DNA of 64,000 nt from Millionella massiliensis (lineage in GTDB: Bacteria > Bacteroidota > Bacteroidia > Bacteroidales > Rikenellaceae): contig NZ_FNWD01000002.1 in assembly GCF_900104655.1 (NCBI RefSeq), forward strand, positions 620,001-684,000. Reading direction: 5' to 3'. Positions 8,857 to 18,058 of this stretch are shown piece by piece. Each line of letters starts with the position of its first letter. The stretch's first letter is position 1. A program made the position numbers and the translations under genes. The notes beneath the pieces were generated by a model, which searched no databases, was not told the origin of the DNA, and saw only the letters and a list, made by a program, of their open reading frames with translations.

Positions 8857-9501
8857 ATGAATCGAACTAAACTCAACATTGTATCTTTTGCAGCGATTGT
8901 GGCTGCTGGTTTGATGACGGTCGGTTGCGGCTCGTCGGAAAAAGGCGGTGCTGCCGCCGGCAATGCCGCCGATTCGGCCAAAACCGCTACCGTTGAAGCC
9001 GGTATCGACTATAACGGTAAGATCGTTTACATCCAGATCGACTCCATCATGCGCGGTTATGATATGGCGATCGACCTGCAGGCTGCCTTTGCTTCGAAAA
9101 GCGAAAAGGCTCAGAACGAACTGACTACCAAAGGTCGGAGTCTCGACAGCGAAGTGCGCAGCTATCAGGAAAAAGTGCAGAAAGGGCTTGTGACCCGTTC
9201 CGAAGCGCAGAACATCGAAGCCGGGTTGCAACAGAAACAGCAGTCGGTTATGGAGTATCGTGATAAAATGATGCAGGAACTGGCTGAAGAAGAGGCCGTG
9301 ATGATGAACAAAATCAGCGATGCCATCATGCAGTATGTAAAGAAATACAATGCTGAGAAGAAATACAGCATGATTATCAGCACCCAAGGGGCCAATACGG
9401 TACTGATCGCTGATCCCGCACTGAACATTACCGACGATTTGCTGAAAGGACTGAACGAAGAGTATCGTGCTCAGCAGAACACTGAAAAAGCGAAAAAATA
9501 G
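8857..9501 (+). CDS. OmpH/Skp-family lipoprotein
   Basis: 214 residues from the ATG at 8857, which gives a lipoprotein signal (AAGLMTVGC, Cys24). The linker is Gly/Ala-rich, followed by a long helical region (about 75-175: SEKAQNELTTKGRSLDSEVRS and on) typical of the Skp/OmpH jellyfish arms, and a C-terminal beta part (YSMIISTQGANTVLIADPALNIT). Skp-type chaperones escort outer-membrane proteins through the periplasm. Membrane attachment through Cys24 is a variation on the soluble Skp. It is divergent from ruvA and ends in a strong terminator. Confidence 0.88.
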   Translation: MNRTKLNIVSFAAIVAAGLMTVGCGSSEKGGAAAGNAADSAKTATVEAGIDYNGKIVYIQIDSIMRGYDMAIDLQAAFASKSEKAQNELTTKGRSLDSEVRSYQEKVQKGLVTRSEAQNIEAGLQQKQQSVMEYRDKMMQELAEEEAVMMNKISDAIMQYVKKYNAEKKYSMIISTQGANTVLIADPALNITDDLLKGLNEEYRAQQNTEKAKK

Positions 9502-9522
9502 TTTTAGATAACCCTGATAGAT

Positions 9523-9563
9523 AACGGGGACTTCTCGATTTGAGAAGTCCCCGTTTCGTTTTT
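9523..9563 (+). terminator. Terminator of the OmpH-like gene
   Basis: A perfect 14-bp inverted repeat, AACGGGGACTTCTC/GAGAAGTCCCCGTT, with a 5-nt loop, then TTCGTTTTT, 22 bp after the stop. Confidence 0.9.
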
Positions 9564-9695
9564 GATGCCCGGCGGTTATTTTTTAAATAAACCATCAATA
9601 ATTTCGATAATGCTATTTATTACAGGTGTCGAAAGTTGGTAGCACCTTTAATTGCCAACATACTTAAACTTTCGTATTGCCTTTGTTTAAGGCAA

Positions 9696-9918
9696 TACCC
9701 CTCATTCGGGGTGGCCGAAGCCACCGCCTGCCCGGCGTGAGGGCAGTTCCGTACTGTTCACAATGCTGTTTTTCAAAAAAACGCGAAGGCGATAAAGAAA
9801 GGAACGAATGATTCGCTCAACGGCGAATCGTTCGTTTCTCTTTGAGCGGGCTTTATTTTTAGATAAACCGTTCATCGACTGCCCTGCGCGGGCGGCGTCC
9901 GCGTGCTCGCGGCGGAGC
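9696..9918 (-). repeat. Hairpin repeat unit 3 (full)
   Basis: First of two full units and one remnant in the 897-bp convergent gap between the OmpH-like gene and the GH35 gene. Central stem arms are AAAGGAACGAATGATTCGC and GCGAATCGTTCGTTTCTCTTT, with partly compensated changes. The AT-rich linker 9919-10017 leads to the next unit (period 322 bp). Confidence 0.9.
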
Positions 9919-10017
9919 GATGATTGGTAGTGCCTCTAAGTGTTGTCAAACCCAGAAATCAGGCAAACCTCTAACAGCCACACTACGTAAACTTTTGGAT
10001 GACAATTATTCGAGGCA

Positions 10018-10242
10018 ATACCCCTCATTCGGAGTGGCCGAAGCCACCGCCCGCCCGGCGTGAGGGCAGTTCCGTACTGTACGCAATATTGTACTCAAAA
10101 AGCCCGCGAAAGCGCTAAAGAAAGAGACGAACGATTTGCACAACGGCGAATCGTTCGTCTCTCTTTGAGCAAGTTTGATTTGTCAGATAAACTGTTCTCC
10201 GACTGCCCTGCACGGGCGGCGGCCGCGTGCTCGCGGCGGAGC
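10018..10242 (-). repeat. Hairpin repeat unit 4 (full)
   Basis: Full unit in the same orientation as unit 3. The central stem has GAGACGAACGATT against AATCGTTCGTCTC, where the AAACGAAC of the common form is changed to GACGAAC on both arms. The GH35 gene that ends at 10399 has no terminator of its own in between. Confidence 0.9.
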
Positions 10243-10274
10243 AATGATTTGTTTGTGACAACCTCAATTCGAAG

Positions 10275-10324
10275 TAATCCCCCTCTGACAAAATATCCTA
10301 ACACTCCGTGTTCGCTACGGAGCG
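10275..10324 (-). repeat. Remnant of a hairpin repeat (degenerate mini form)
   Basis: Contains CCCCTCTGAC (start of the tetraloop arm) and GTGTTCGCTACGGAGC (end of the GC arm) joined through 16 bp of unrelated sequence; the whole central hairpin region is missing. Confidence 0.55.
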
Positions 10325-10398
10325 ATGAAGGGTAGTACTTCCAACTTCAGCAATTCAAACGATTAACAAGCTACTGCTAACCGTCTATATGCGTTCAC

Positions 10399-12705
10399 TT
10401 ATTTGAACAGGAAGAATTGCGGACGTCCGTACAAAACAAAATCCTTGACATTACCAGCCATCTTCGGATCGCGCTGACGCAGACGTACCGCTTTAACCGT
10501 CGAAATCTCACCCAGATCGATAATCACATGGTGGGGGAACGGTTTGGCTTTACCCTGCCATTGCGAATGCCAGTAGGTTTTCAGATCACCATCAAACAGA
10601 TATTCGGCAATACCTTCGTTACCTACGGTCTCCTCCGTATCGACATAGATAACCTTCCAGGCATCCTTCTTCAGGGGTTTCCCATCGGCACCGATCAGTT
10701 CGATCTCGGTCAGGCAAGAATAGGTGCTGTCGTACGACGACATAACCTGCAGCCCCAGGTGACGCAACGTTGCCGTATTGGCCAGATCAAAGGTCTGCCA
10801 GTCATCTACTGCCTGCATCGTACCGCGCAAAATGATGTCACCGGCATCGAGAATCGGTTGTTTGCTGAGGTCGCGTTTGGGAGCCTTCACCGCATTGGGA
10901 TCTTCGCCCAGCGAGTCCAGAATCGGCTCGGTCAACCCTTGGATCGTCCGTTTACCAGTGTTCTCCATAGCGAAAACGACAATCTCGTTTTTACCTTTTT
11001 TCAGCCACGGAGCCGGCAAATAGAGGGTCTGCTGCGGACCGATGTTCCAATACTTACCCAGTGAATGACCGTTCACCCAAACGGCCCCTTTGCCCCAGCC
11101 ACGGGTATCGACAAAACAGTCGCCCACGCTGTCCATGGTGAACGTACCGCGGAAAAAAGCCGGTTGGTCGGTCAGATCTCCATCTTTGAACTTAAACTTA
11201 CCGGTTTCGGCTTTGTAAAGGGGCAGGGGAGTGATGGTCCATCCGCGCAACTCCTGACCATTGAGCGTCACTTTTCGCGTGATCCCTTTACGGTTGTTCA
11301 GAATGTCAGGCCCATAGTTGACACGGCCTACGTTTTCAACCAAAATTTCCAGTTTGGCCGGGACCTGTTGAATGTCGACCTCCAGACGGTTCTGACGGTG
11401 ACGGCGGTCGAGGCTTCCGACCTGTTGGCCATTGACCAGCACCACGGCATAGTCGCGCAGTTCGTCAATCACGAGCGAACCTTTCACCGGCCGATCGATC
11501 GTCGTTTCGTAATGGATATAGCCGAAGTCCTGATCCAGATCTTCCATCGTCAGAACCGTATCGGACTCTACGCGCGTGTCAAAAGCAACCGACAACGGTG
11601 CACATTCATCGAGGGTTACCTGCGCAAAACCGGCTACCGGGTTGTTTGCCGGGACATCGGGCAGGATAGTCCCTTCGGGCAAGTGGCGCTGGATCATCTC
11701 GCGGAAAGCCATGTATTTCGGATAGGCATTCCCCCATTCGCCCAGCGGTGCGTCGTAGTCGTAACTGGTGGGCTGCGGAGCGTAACCGTTGGCCGTATTG
11801 GCCCCATTGGTATACTGGAAATTCGTACCCCCGTGGAACATGTATATGCTGATGCTGATGCCGTGTTCGAGCATCCATTCAAGCTGTTGCACGGGGCTGT
11901 GATAGTCACGATAAGAGTGATGCTGGCCCCAAACGTCGAACCAGGCAGGATAGAACTCCGCTACGAAATAGGGGCCGCCTTTTTGGAAACGGTCGATCGT
12001 GCGGATAATATCTTCGCCCACGGCTCCATTCACGGTCGGCAGTGCACCATCAACATAACCGTTGGGCATCTGTCCGGCACCGTCGCAGGTAATGAGCGGC
12101 ACGTTGAATCCGGCGTTTTTCAGCATGTCACGCAGAGCAGCCAGGTACTCTTTGTCGTTGGAGTAGGAGCCGTATTCGTTTTCGACCTGTACCATCAGGA
12201 TCGGACCACCGTTTTCGATCGTAAGCGGTGCGAGTTCCTTGCCGAGTCGGTCGATGTAACGTTTGCAGGCTGCCAGGAATTTGGGGTCTTTGCTCCGGAC
12301 AGTCATATTCTCTTTCTGGAGCCAGTAGGGGTAACCGCCGAAATCCCATTCAGCACAAACATAGGGCCCCGGACGGAGCAGCACGAAGAGTCCTTCGCGC
12401 TGAGCGGTGCGTACGAATTCGGCGAGGTCGGCCTGTCCGCTGAAGTCGAACTCACCGGGTTTACGCTCATGGAAATTCCAGAAGACGTAAGCCGAAACGG
12501 TGTTGAGCCCCATGGCTTTGGCACGCCGCATGCGATCGGCCCAGTACTCTTTGGGGATACGGGGATAGTGCATTTCGCCGCAGATGAGCTGAACGCTTTT
12601 TCCGTCGAGCAGGAACTTACCGTCGGCGATTTCGAACCGTTTTCCCCAACTGTTTTGTGTGAGCAACAGCAGAGCCGTCGCACAAAATAGCAGGATTTTT
12701 TTCAT
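10399..12705 (-). CDS. Beta-galactosidase, GH35 family, secreted, with C-terminal discoidin-like domain
   Basis: 768 residues with a signal peptide (KKILLFCATALLLLTQNSWG). The catalytic (beta/alpha)8 domain begins at about residue 30 with QLICGEMHYPRIPKEYW. The acid/base is E177 in MVQVENEYGS and the nucleophile E250 in FVAEFYPAWF, both by analogy with GH35 enzymes. Beta-sandwich jelly-roll regions follow (about 350-600), and the last 130 residues resemble an F5/8 type C (discoidin) sugar-binding domain. It releases terminal beta-galactose from glycans. A textbook TTTG-N20-TATCTTCG promoter lies directly upstream. It could work with the GH29 fucosidase on mucin-type glycans, but they are separate units. 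Confidence 0.94.
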   Translation of the reverse strand: MKKILLFCATALLLLTQNSWGKRFEIADGKFLLDGKSVQLICGEMHYPRIPKEYWADRMRRAKAMGLNTVSAYVFWNFHERKPGEFDFSGQADLAEFVRTAQREGLFVLLRPGPYVCAEWDFGGYPYWLQKENMTVRSKDPKFLAACKRYIDRLGKELAPLTIENGGPILMVQVENEYGSYSNDKEYLAALRDMLKNAGFNVPLITCDGAGQMPNGYVDGALPTVNGAVGEDIIRTIDRFQKGGPYFVAEFYPAWFDVWGQHHSYRDYHSPVQQLEWMLEHGISISIYMFHGGTNFQYTNGANTANGYAPQPTSYDYDAPLGEWGNAYPKYMAFREMIQRHLPEGTILPDVPANNPVAGFAQVTLDECAPLSVAFDTRVESDTVLTMEDLDQDFGYIHYETTIDRPVKGSLVIDELRDYAVVLVNGQQVGSLDRRHRQNRLEVDIQQVPAKLEILVENVGRVNYGPDILNNRKGITRKVTLNGQELRGWTITPLPLYKAETGKFKFKDGDLTDQPAFFRGTFTMDSVGDCFVDTRGWGKGAVWVNGHSLGKYWNIGPQQTLYLPAPWLKKGKNEIVVFAMENTGKRTIQGLTEPILDSLGEDPNAVKAPKRDLSKQPILDAGDIILRGTMQAVDDWQTFDLANTATLRHLGLQVMSSYDSTYSCLTEIELIGADGKPLKKDAWKVIYVDTEETVGNEGIAEYLFDGDLKTYWHSQWQGKAKPFPHHVIIDLGEISTVKAVRLRQRDPKMAGNVKDFVLYGRPQFFLFK

Positions 12706-12733
12706 GATAAAAAGGAGTTTGGTAGGAAGTTGG

Positions 12734-12765
12734 CGAAGATAGTAAATAACCCGGTAAAAGCCAAA
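12734..12765 (-). promoter_or_regulatory. Promoter of the GH35 beta-galactosidase
   Basis: On the minus strand TTTG (12762-12765) is followed after exactly 20 nt by TATCTTCG (12734-12741), 29 nt before the ATG. This fits the Bacteroidetes -33/-7 arrangement. Confidence 0.75.
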
Positions 12766-12810
12766 CCAAAAGGTATTTCAAGATGCTTAACAGGGAATTA
12801 TGCGGACTTC

Positions 12811-12868
12811 GACAAACCCGTTCATTGACTGCCCTGCGCGGGCGGCGGCCGCGTGCTCGCGGCGGAGC
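12811..12868 (-). repeat. Hairpin repeat, GC-arm half only
   Basis: Only the ...GACTGCCCTGCGCGGGCGG... and CCGCG-TGCT-CGCGG part of the unit is present. It is followed by a normal AT-rich linker and unit 5. It lies 106 bp upstream of the GH35 start, in a codirectional gap of 738 bp. Confidence 0.8.
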
Positions 12869-12970
12869 AATGGAGGGGTAGTGCCTGAAATAATTGTCAA
12901 GCCAAGAAATTAGGCAGAACCTCTAACAGCCGTATTCCGCAAAACTTTGGTATGACCGCTATTCGAGGTA

Positions 12971-13196
12971 ATACCATTCATTCGGAGTGGCCGAAGCCAC
13001 CGCCCGCCCGGCGTGAGGGCAGTTCCAGACTGTTCGCGATGCACTGCATCAAAAAGCCCGCGAAACGCGATAAAGAGAGAAACGAACGATTCGCCGTTGC
13101 GCGAATTGTTCGTTTCTCTTTGAGCGGGCTTTTGTTTGCGGATAAACGGTTCATCGACTGCGCTGCCGCGCGGGCCCCGCGTGCTCGCGGTGGAGC
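12971..13196 (-). repeat. Hairpin repeat unit 5 (full, variant GC arm)
   Basis: Full unit with a central stem of the GAGAAACGAACGATTCGC type. The GC arm is the variant CTGCGCTGCCGCGCGGGC, shared with units 8 and 9. It is followed by the short linker type with the hairpin GCGATAC-TGC-GTATCGC. Confidence 0.88.
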
Positions 13197-13229
13197 GTGC
13201 GATACTGCGTATCGCTTGTGTCGTTAGAA

Positions 13230-13272
13230 ACCCCTCTGTCGGGGTGCCCGCGACACGTGCTCGCGGTGGAGC
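13230..13272 (-). repeat. Mini hairpin repeat (core deleted)
   Basis: 43 bp: ACCCCTCTGTCGGGGT, then GTGCCCGCGACAC joined directly to GTGCTCGCGGTGGAGC. The whole stem region between the tetraloop hairpin and the terminal GC hairpin is absent. It lies 258 bp after the start of unit 5, the short-linker period. Confidence 0.8.
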
Positions 13273-13378
13273 AGTGAGGGGTGGTGCTTCCAGGAAATAT
13301 CAAAGTCAACAAGTTATTACCTTTAATAATCCATACTCAATTATTGGACGCCCCCAATACCTGAAATTCCCATATAAA

Positions 13379-13413
13379 GTATCAAGGGCAACCAATGTGG
13401 TTGCCCTTGATAC
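13379..13413 (-). terminator. Terminator of the fimbrial operon
   Basis: A perfect 16-bp inverted repeat, GTATCAAGGGCAACCA/TGGTTGCCCTTGATAC, with a 3-nt loop, 30 bp after the stop of the last fimbrial gene; on the minus strand it is followed by TTTATATG. Confidence 0.85.
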
Positions 13414-13443
13414 ACGTTTTAATTCTCAGTTATAACAATAATA

Positions 13444-15738
13444 TTACTCTTTTATTCGCACCGCACGGACATGCTTCATTCCTACACGTTTTGGAAACCA
13501 TTCGCTACCAGAAATACCACCCGGTATAGTTTCTCGTTGCTCCTCCCCATCAATAGCAGCTTTAGCAACTTTTGTATAATAAAATTCGCTATCTGGGCTG
13601 TTTATATAACCTTGAATCCAAGACCATACCAATCCCGTAAAGTCCCAAAACAACCACCATGGTTTCTTATTCACCTCTTCGAATGAAGGAACAGAAGCAC
13701 TCCAATATCCTTTCCCAACCATTGATTCAGGTTTCCATGACGCATTATCAGTTGTAACAGAAAGTGTCAACGGCTTCAACTCATCAATAGCAGGGAGATA
13801 CCACTTATGTTCAATAATTTTACCGTTTTTATCTCGTTTATTTTTATTATCACAATAACGAGCTGCATAATTGTTATATATAGAATTCACATCAACGCCA
13901 TTAAAAGCACTATTTCCTGCTGCCTCATAGGTTATTATCTTTAAAGTATTTCCCATTCCATCTTGATTAGACGTAAGATCATAGGTGGCATCGTCAAAAT
14001 TGTTTTTAGGAGTAAACGCTTCTACACCTGACCATCCCCACTGGAGCCCCTGAGTCGGTTGATCCGAACTGTAGGGGTCGAGGTTCATCCCGTACTCTTC
14101 ATAGCTCTCCACCCACAAACCGTTGGCCTCGATCATTCCGGCCTGCGTATAGGTATAATAGCGCGAAACTGGATTCTTGACAATTTCAGAACTTTCGGAA
14201 GCAGGCGTGTGCGTCACCTTCAACACCACCGACCGCGAAGTGGTCGACAAATTCTCATCCGTATAGACATAAAAGCGTTGTCGGCTAATATCCGCATACG
14301 TGGCTTTTTGTACGACATTTTCATCCGGATCAATATCGATATTATAAGTATTCATCTTGGACAGACTGATCCAATCCACCGCGGTAAGCGGATTAGTACC
14401 ATCTTCCGCGTCTTTCATAGTGGGGTAGAACTGCAACTCCAATTCACCTGCCGAAGCCGTAATATCGAGATAACGTTTGTCGAAATGGGCGTCCATCCGC
14501 TCGCTCTCCGGCGCGCTGATCTGCAACGCATAGGCTTCATGTACCCGTGAATCGAATGCATCGACCGTAATATCGTTATAGGTCGTTCCATTAATCCCGA
14601 TATTGTAGACATAATTGTGGTCGCGGAGCAGGTTGTAATCATTGGTATTGTTCGCCCCAAGCGCAATCTTGTAAGTAAACGACGCCACATTCTGGGTGAC
14701 CTGGTCACGGATCAGACCCGTCAACACCAAAAACGCAGCATTGGCCGGGGCATAAAGGGTTTTAAACCTCGGATCAGTTCCCGTAGCGTCTGTTTTATCC
14801 TTGATTTCCTGGGCATAATCCCCCGCATCACCTTGCAGATTCCCTATATTAGGGGCGCCTAAACGACCTCCGCGACGATTTTCGTAGGTATAAAATCCAC
14901 CGGCTGCAGCACTAAGATTCGCATCAGTCAACCACGCACCTACACCCACCGTTACCAAATTACTTTCGTCTACATTCGAGGGATAATACGGATTGTAAGG
15001 GTCCGTAATACCCTGATTATCATCGGCATAGTCATGATTTACGCCTTGGTCGGCCACATAGGTGTAACGCGAAAGCCCCTCGACGCTCCAGTTGTTGAAA
15101 TAGAATTCAAGCCCCTCCTTAACCGAGATATTGAAGCTGACTTTTGCTACGGCCCGTTCCATCTTAATACTTAGTGGACGCCCAATCGAAGTGGCCTGCG
15201 TCAAATCGACCTTAAGCGCCGATCCGGTCATCGGCAGACATTTCCGGGGCGAAGAAGCCGTACCCGAACCGTTGTCCTGCAACAACCGGTAGGCATACAA
15301 CTGATTGAAATCATCCAGAGTCGTAACACTCTCAAAATCGTACGAGCCTTCGGCGCCGTCGTATTTACCCACATTGGCCAACACCCACACCGTACATTCT
15401 TTATACTGATCGCCCGTCTGTTTGGGAATAGCCAGCGCACGGTGGGCATCATACGGTTTGTTGGCCTCGAAACCGTCGTGCACAGACTCTTTGTAAAAAC
15501 ACGTTCCATTTTGGTCAAAAGCGAGTATCCATACCGAATAGATCACTTTCTCAATGTCGGAAGCCATGGCCCGCGTAACGACCACCTCTTCGATCTCAGG
15601 TACCGCCATACTCAAATATATCGACTGGCCGTCGCCAATGTCCAAACCATCGGAATCCCGCTTCTGACATGCGCTAAAAAGCGTCAACGCAGCCAAAAAC
15701 AAGCCGGTCCAAATCGCTGTTTTCTTGTTCGTTTTCAT
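13444..15738 (-). CDS. Large fimbrial (tip/adhesin-like) lipoprotein
   Basis: 764 residues from the ATG at 15738, which gives a lipoprotein signal (LFLAALTLFSAC). The N-terminal 400 residues have the look of Bacteroidetes fimbrial accessory proteins: IYSVWILAFDQNGTCFY, then conserved ARAVAKVSFNI-type strands (here MERAVAKVSFNISV) and NYVYNIGIN. The C-terminus from about residue 560 contains HKWYLPAIDELKPL...GYWSASV...HVRAVRIKE, resembling the DUF1566/Lcl fold found on surface adhesins. It is the last gene of the operon, so I infer a tip or adhesin subunit. The 3' 540 bp are clearly more AT-rich than the rest. Confidence 0.75.
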   Translation of the reverse strand: MKTNKKTAIWTGLFLAALTLFSACQKRDSDGLDIGDGQSIYLSMAVPEIEEVVVTRAMASDIEKVIYSVWILAFDQNGTCFYKESVHDGFEANKPYDAHRALAIPKQTGDQYKECTVWVLANVGKYDGAEGSYDFESVTTLDDFNQLYAYRLLQDNGSGTASSPRKCLPMTGSALKVDLTQATSIGRPLSIKMERAVAKVSFNISVKEGLEFYFNNWSVEGLSRYTYVADQGVNHDYADDNQGITDPYNPYYPSNVDESNLVTVGVGAWLTDANLSAAAGGFYTYENRRGGRLGAPNIGNLQGDAGDYAQEIKDKTDATGTDPRFKTLYAPANAAFLVLTGLIRDQVTQNVASFTYKIALGANNTNDYNLLRDHNYVYNIGINGTTYNDITVDAFDSRVHEAYALQISAPESERMDAHFDKRYLDITASAGELELQFYPTMKDAEDGTNPLTAVDWISLSKMNTYNIDIDPDENVVQKATYADISRQRFYVYTDENLSTTSRSVVLKVTHTPASESSEIVKNPVSRYYTYTQAGMIEANGLWVESYEEYGMNLDPYSSDQPTQGLQWGWSGVEAFTPKNNFDDATYDLTSNQDGMGNTLKIITYEAAGNSAFNGVDVNSIYNNYAARYCDNKNKRDKNGKIIEHKWYLPAIDELKPLTLSVTTDNASWKPESMVGKGYWSASVPSFEEVNKKPWWLFWDFTGLVWSWIQGYINSPDSEFYYTKVAKAAIDGEEQRETIPGGISGSEWFPKRVGMKHVRAVRIKE

Positions 15739-15760
15739 ATCCGTACACTTTTGCATATAC

Positions 15761-16837
15761 TTATTCAAAATCGACACCCTCATTCCCCAGATTACCGTCC
15801 TGCCAGTCATCGCTCTGCAGCACCACACTGGCATTGCGCGGTCCGATCACAATGGTGTAAAGGACACCTTTTCCGGCCTGCCAGGGGGACTGTCCGACCA
15901 GCGATATCTCGACCACGTTGTCGATGTAACGATAACCGGGATCGCTTTCTGCCAACCCGTTGTTCAACCGATACGCAATCCGGATCCCGTTACCCGTGAC
16001 ACCCGTACCTTCCGAGGCAGAAAACTGGATCATCTTCTGCGGTACCATAAACAAATCGTAGCCCGCAGCGGTAATATTCACCGCCTCACGCGGCGTCGCT
16101 GCCGTGATACCCGTGTTATTGACCATTCCGGAAGTCAGATTGTAATAGTTCCAACTGTTTTCATCCAACGTCCACGTCGGGGTATCGCTCGGGGTGGCTG
16201 GGAAAGTCAAAGTTCCCTTGTCATGACCCGATATATATAATTCCTTGATATCCACTTTGTATCCATCGGGCACATCATCCGCAAACTTGACCGCGAAGCG
16301 AACGCGGGTCAATGCATGATTAAACTTAAATTTTACCGGATCTTGATTAGCATAGTTATTCAGCGGCTCGGTGACTCCATACAGCAGATCGACCTGCTCG
16401 GGAACGTTTTGAGCCACCTGAAAACTTAACCGAGGAGGCGTTACGGTTTGTTCGGAAACCGTCCCCGCATCGTAGGGATACCACCCGAAGAAGCGAATAC
16501 AGATATTCGGATCCACCGGCCAGTAGACCGGGTTATCGTAATAATAGGTACTGCCACTTCGTGTAACAGCGGTATTGTAGAAGGCCGGTTTATACCCCGC
16601 GTAATAGCTTCCGTCAGGATTGGGTTTGGCGTACCAGGCCGAGACTCCAAAGGCCTTGCCATCCGCCACTTCTGTAATTTCGGTACCTTTTGTCACCGGG
16701 ACGTCGGCCGAGCGAAACTCGATACGACGGTCCGAATTGATGGGCGAGGTGTTGTTCTGTTCCTTGGAGCAGCCGGCAAGCAAAAGGAGCGACGCCACCC
16801 CCACCATAACCGGGAGTCCCATATCTTTTCGTTTCAT
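15761..16837 (-). CDS. Fimbrillin family lipoprotein (second)
   Basis: 358 residues from the ATG at 16837, chosen for the lipoprotein signal VASLLLLAGC. Family traits are the N-terminal strand RRIEFRSADVPVTKG, the helix-strand HALTRVRFAVKF, the MVPQ segment (YDLFMVPQKM) and the C-terminal strands GVLYTIVIG...DDWQDGN, ending in the usual acceptor-like strand. Fimbrillins are exported as lipoproteins, cleaved by an Arg-type protease and assembled by strand exchange. It lies 22 bp before the tip-like gene and is probably a major or minor pilin of the same fimbria. Confidence 0.85.
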   Translation of the reverse strand: MKRKDMGLPVMVGVASLLLLAGCSKEQNNTSPINSDRRIEFRSADVPVTKGTEITEVADGKAFGVSAWYAKPNPDGSYYAGYKPAFYNTAVTRSGSTYYYDNPVYWPVDPNICIRFFGWYPYDAGTVSEQTVTPPRLSFQVAQNVPEQVDLLYGVTEPLNNYANQDPVKFKFNHALTRVRFAVKFADDVPDGYKVDIKELYISGHDKGTLTFPATPSDTPTWTLDENSWNYYNLTSGMVNNTGITAATPREAVNITAAGYDLFMVPQKMIQFSASEGTGVTGNGIRIAYRLNNGLAESDPGYRYIDNVVEISLVGQSPWQAGKGVLYTIVIGPRNASVVLQSDDWQDGNLGNEGVDFE

Positions 16838-17006
16838 GGTAACTTGTTTGACAGTTTGAATAGTGACCGGGAGGGGAACATTCAACCCCGCCCGGCCTAA
16901 ATGTCGGGATAGCTCCTAATAGGGTTTGTCAAAGATGATTTTGGAATTTTGGAGCTAGTCCGGCAAGACAGTACAATTCATTTTACGTTGGAGAACAACG
17001 AATGTA

Positions 17007-18008
17007 CTACTGAGCTTGGATTTCCGACGTTCCACCATCTCCAATTCCTGATACTTCGGGAGCACCAAATACAATCGGTTTCAGACCGGTATCATCCCCT
17101 TCCAGAACGATCGTATAATTGTATCGATTACCTTGTGCCCAGTCAGTAGTAATTTTAGCAGTCAACGTTTTATCTGCCCCTACCTGGAGACCTGCTTCAT
17201 TGAGTACTTGCACTTTGAATGACACGGTAACATTGTTGGTACCTGCGTTTTGCGGAATCACAGCAAAATCAGGGGTTTCACTCGAAGCGTCGCCCATGCC
17301 ACCCGGTTGAATCTGAGTATTTTTAATATCATTAATGGTTGCGGTGAAAGGAGCTCCCTCAGCTACCAGTTCCGATTGGCCCGACCATGCAGTTCCATTG
17401 AAGGTACCTTTAGATGCCACATTATAGAGTTTGAAATCACTGATTTTCACAGTAATTCCGGCAGCGAACTTACTTTTGAATGTTACTTTAACCATCGAGA
17501 GAATATGGCTAAAGTTAAATTTCACCGGTTCTGCATAACTTTCATTAATCTGGCTACTCTCTACAGCGTATTCAGCGTAAATCAAGTCATTCTGAATGTC
17601 AGGTGAAGCCACATAATCAGTTATGGTCAAATGGCCTGAAGTGAGATCTGCAGTAACGGAGCCAGCACCGCCTGCGATTTCCGGAGCATATGCCGCAAAC
17701 TTGTACGATTCACCAGGAGCCCAATAACGAACCGGCGGTTGGTATGTCCACTGACCATCGCTTTTAGAAATCTCAGCGTTTTCAAAGACATGCGTCATAT
17801 TGTCTTTATAACCGGCAAAGACATAGAATTTGTCGAGATTCCCTTTGTTTACTTCAGATACAGTAGCTTTCGAATCAACAGAGTTTCCGACCCATGAAGC
17901 AGCAAAGTCAATCGTCCGCGAAGGTGCCTGTTCGACCGTTTCGGTCTTGCTACAACTTGCCAGAATCGCTGCGACTCCGGCAAGCAGATAAAGTTGTTTT
18001 TTCATCAT
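17007..18008 (-). CDS. Fimbrillin family lipoprotein (first, probable major subunit)
   Basis: 333 residues with lipobox AAILASC. Fimbrillin traits: RTIDFAASW, the core FSHILSMVKVTFKSK, PDFAVIPQNAG, and KITTDWAQGNRYNYTIVLEGDD near the C-terminus. The DNA is somewhat more AT-rich than the flanking accessory genes. Position as the first pilin gene suggests the major stalk subunit, but which of the two pilins dominates cannot be told from sequence. The second fimbrillin starts 169 bp downstream, long enough for an internal control element, though none was recognised. Confidence 0.85.
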   Translation of the reverse strand: MMKKQLYLLAGVAAILASCSKTETVEQAPSRTIDFAASWVGNSVDSKATVSEVNKGNLDKFYVFAGYKDNMTHVFENAEISKSDGQWTYQPPVRYWAPGESYKFAAYAPEIAGGAGSVTADLTSGHLTITDYVASPDIQNDLIYAEYAVESSQINESYAEPVKFNFSHILSMVKVTFKSKFAAGITVKISDFKLYNVASKGTFNGTAWSGQSELVAEGAPFTATINDIKNTQIQPGGMGDASSETPDFAVIPQNAGTNNVTVSFKVQVLNEAGLQVGADKTLTAKITTDWAQGNRYNYTIVLEGDDTGLKPIVFGAPEVSGIGDGGTSEIQAQ

Positions 18009-18058
18009 TAGTTAAGATTTAGTGTGTTTGTGAGTATTTCGACATCTATTTTCGACTG

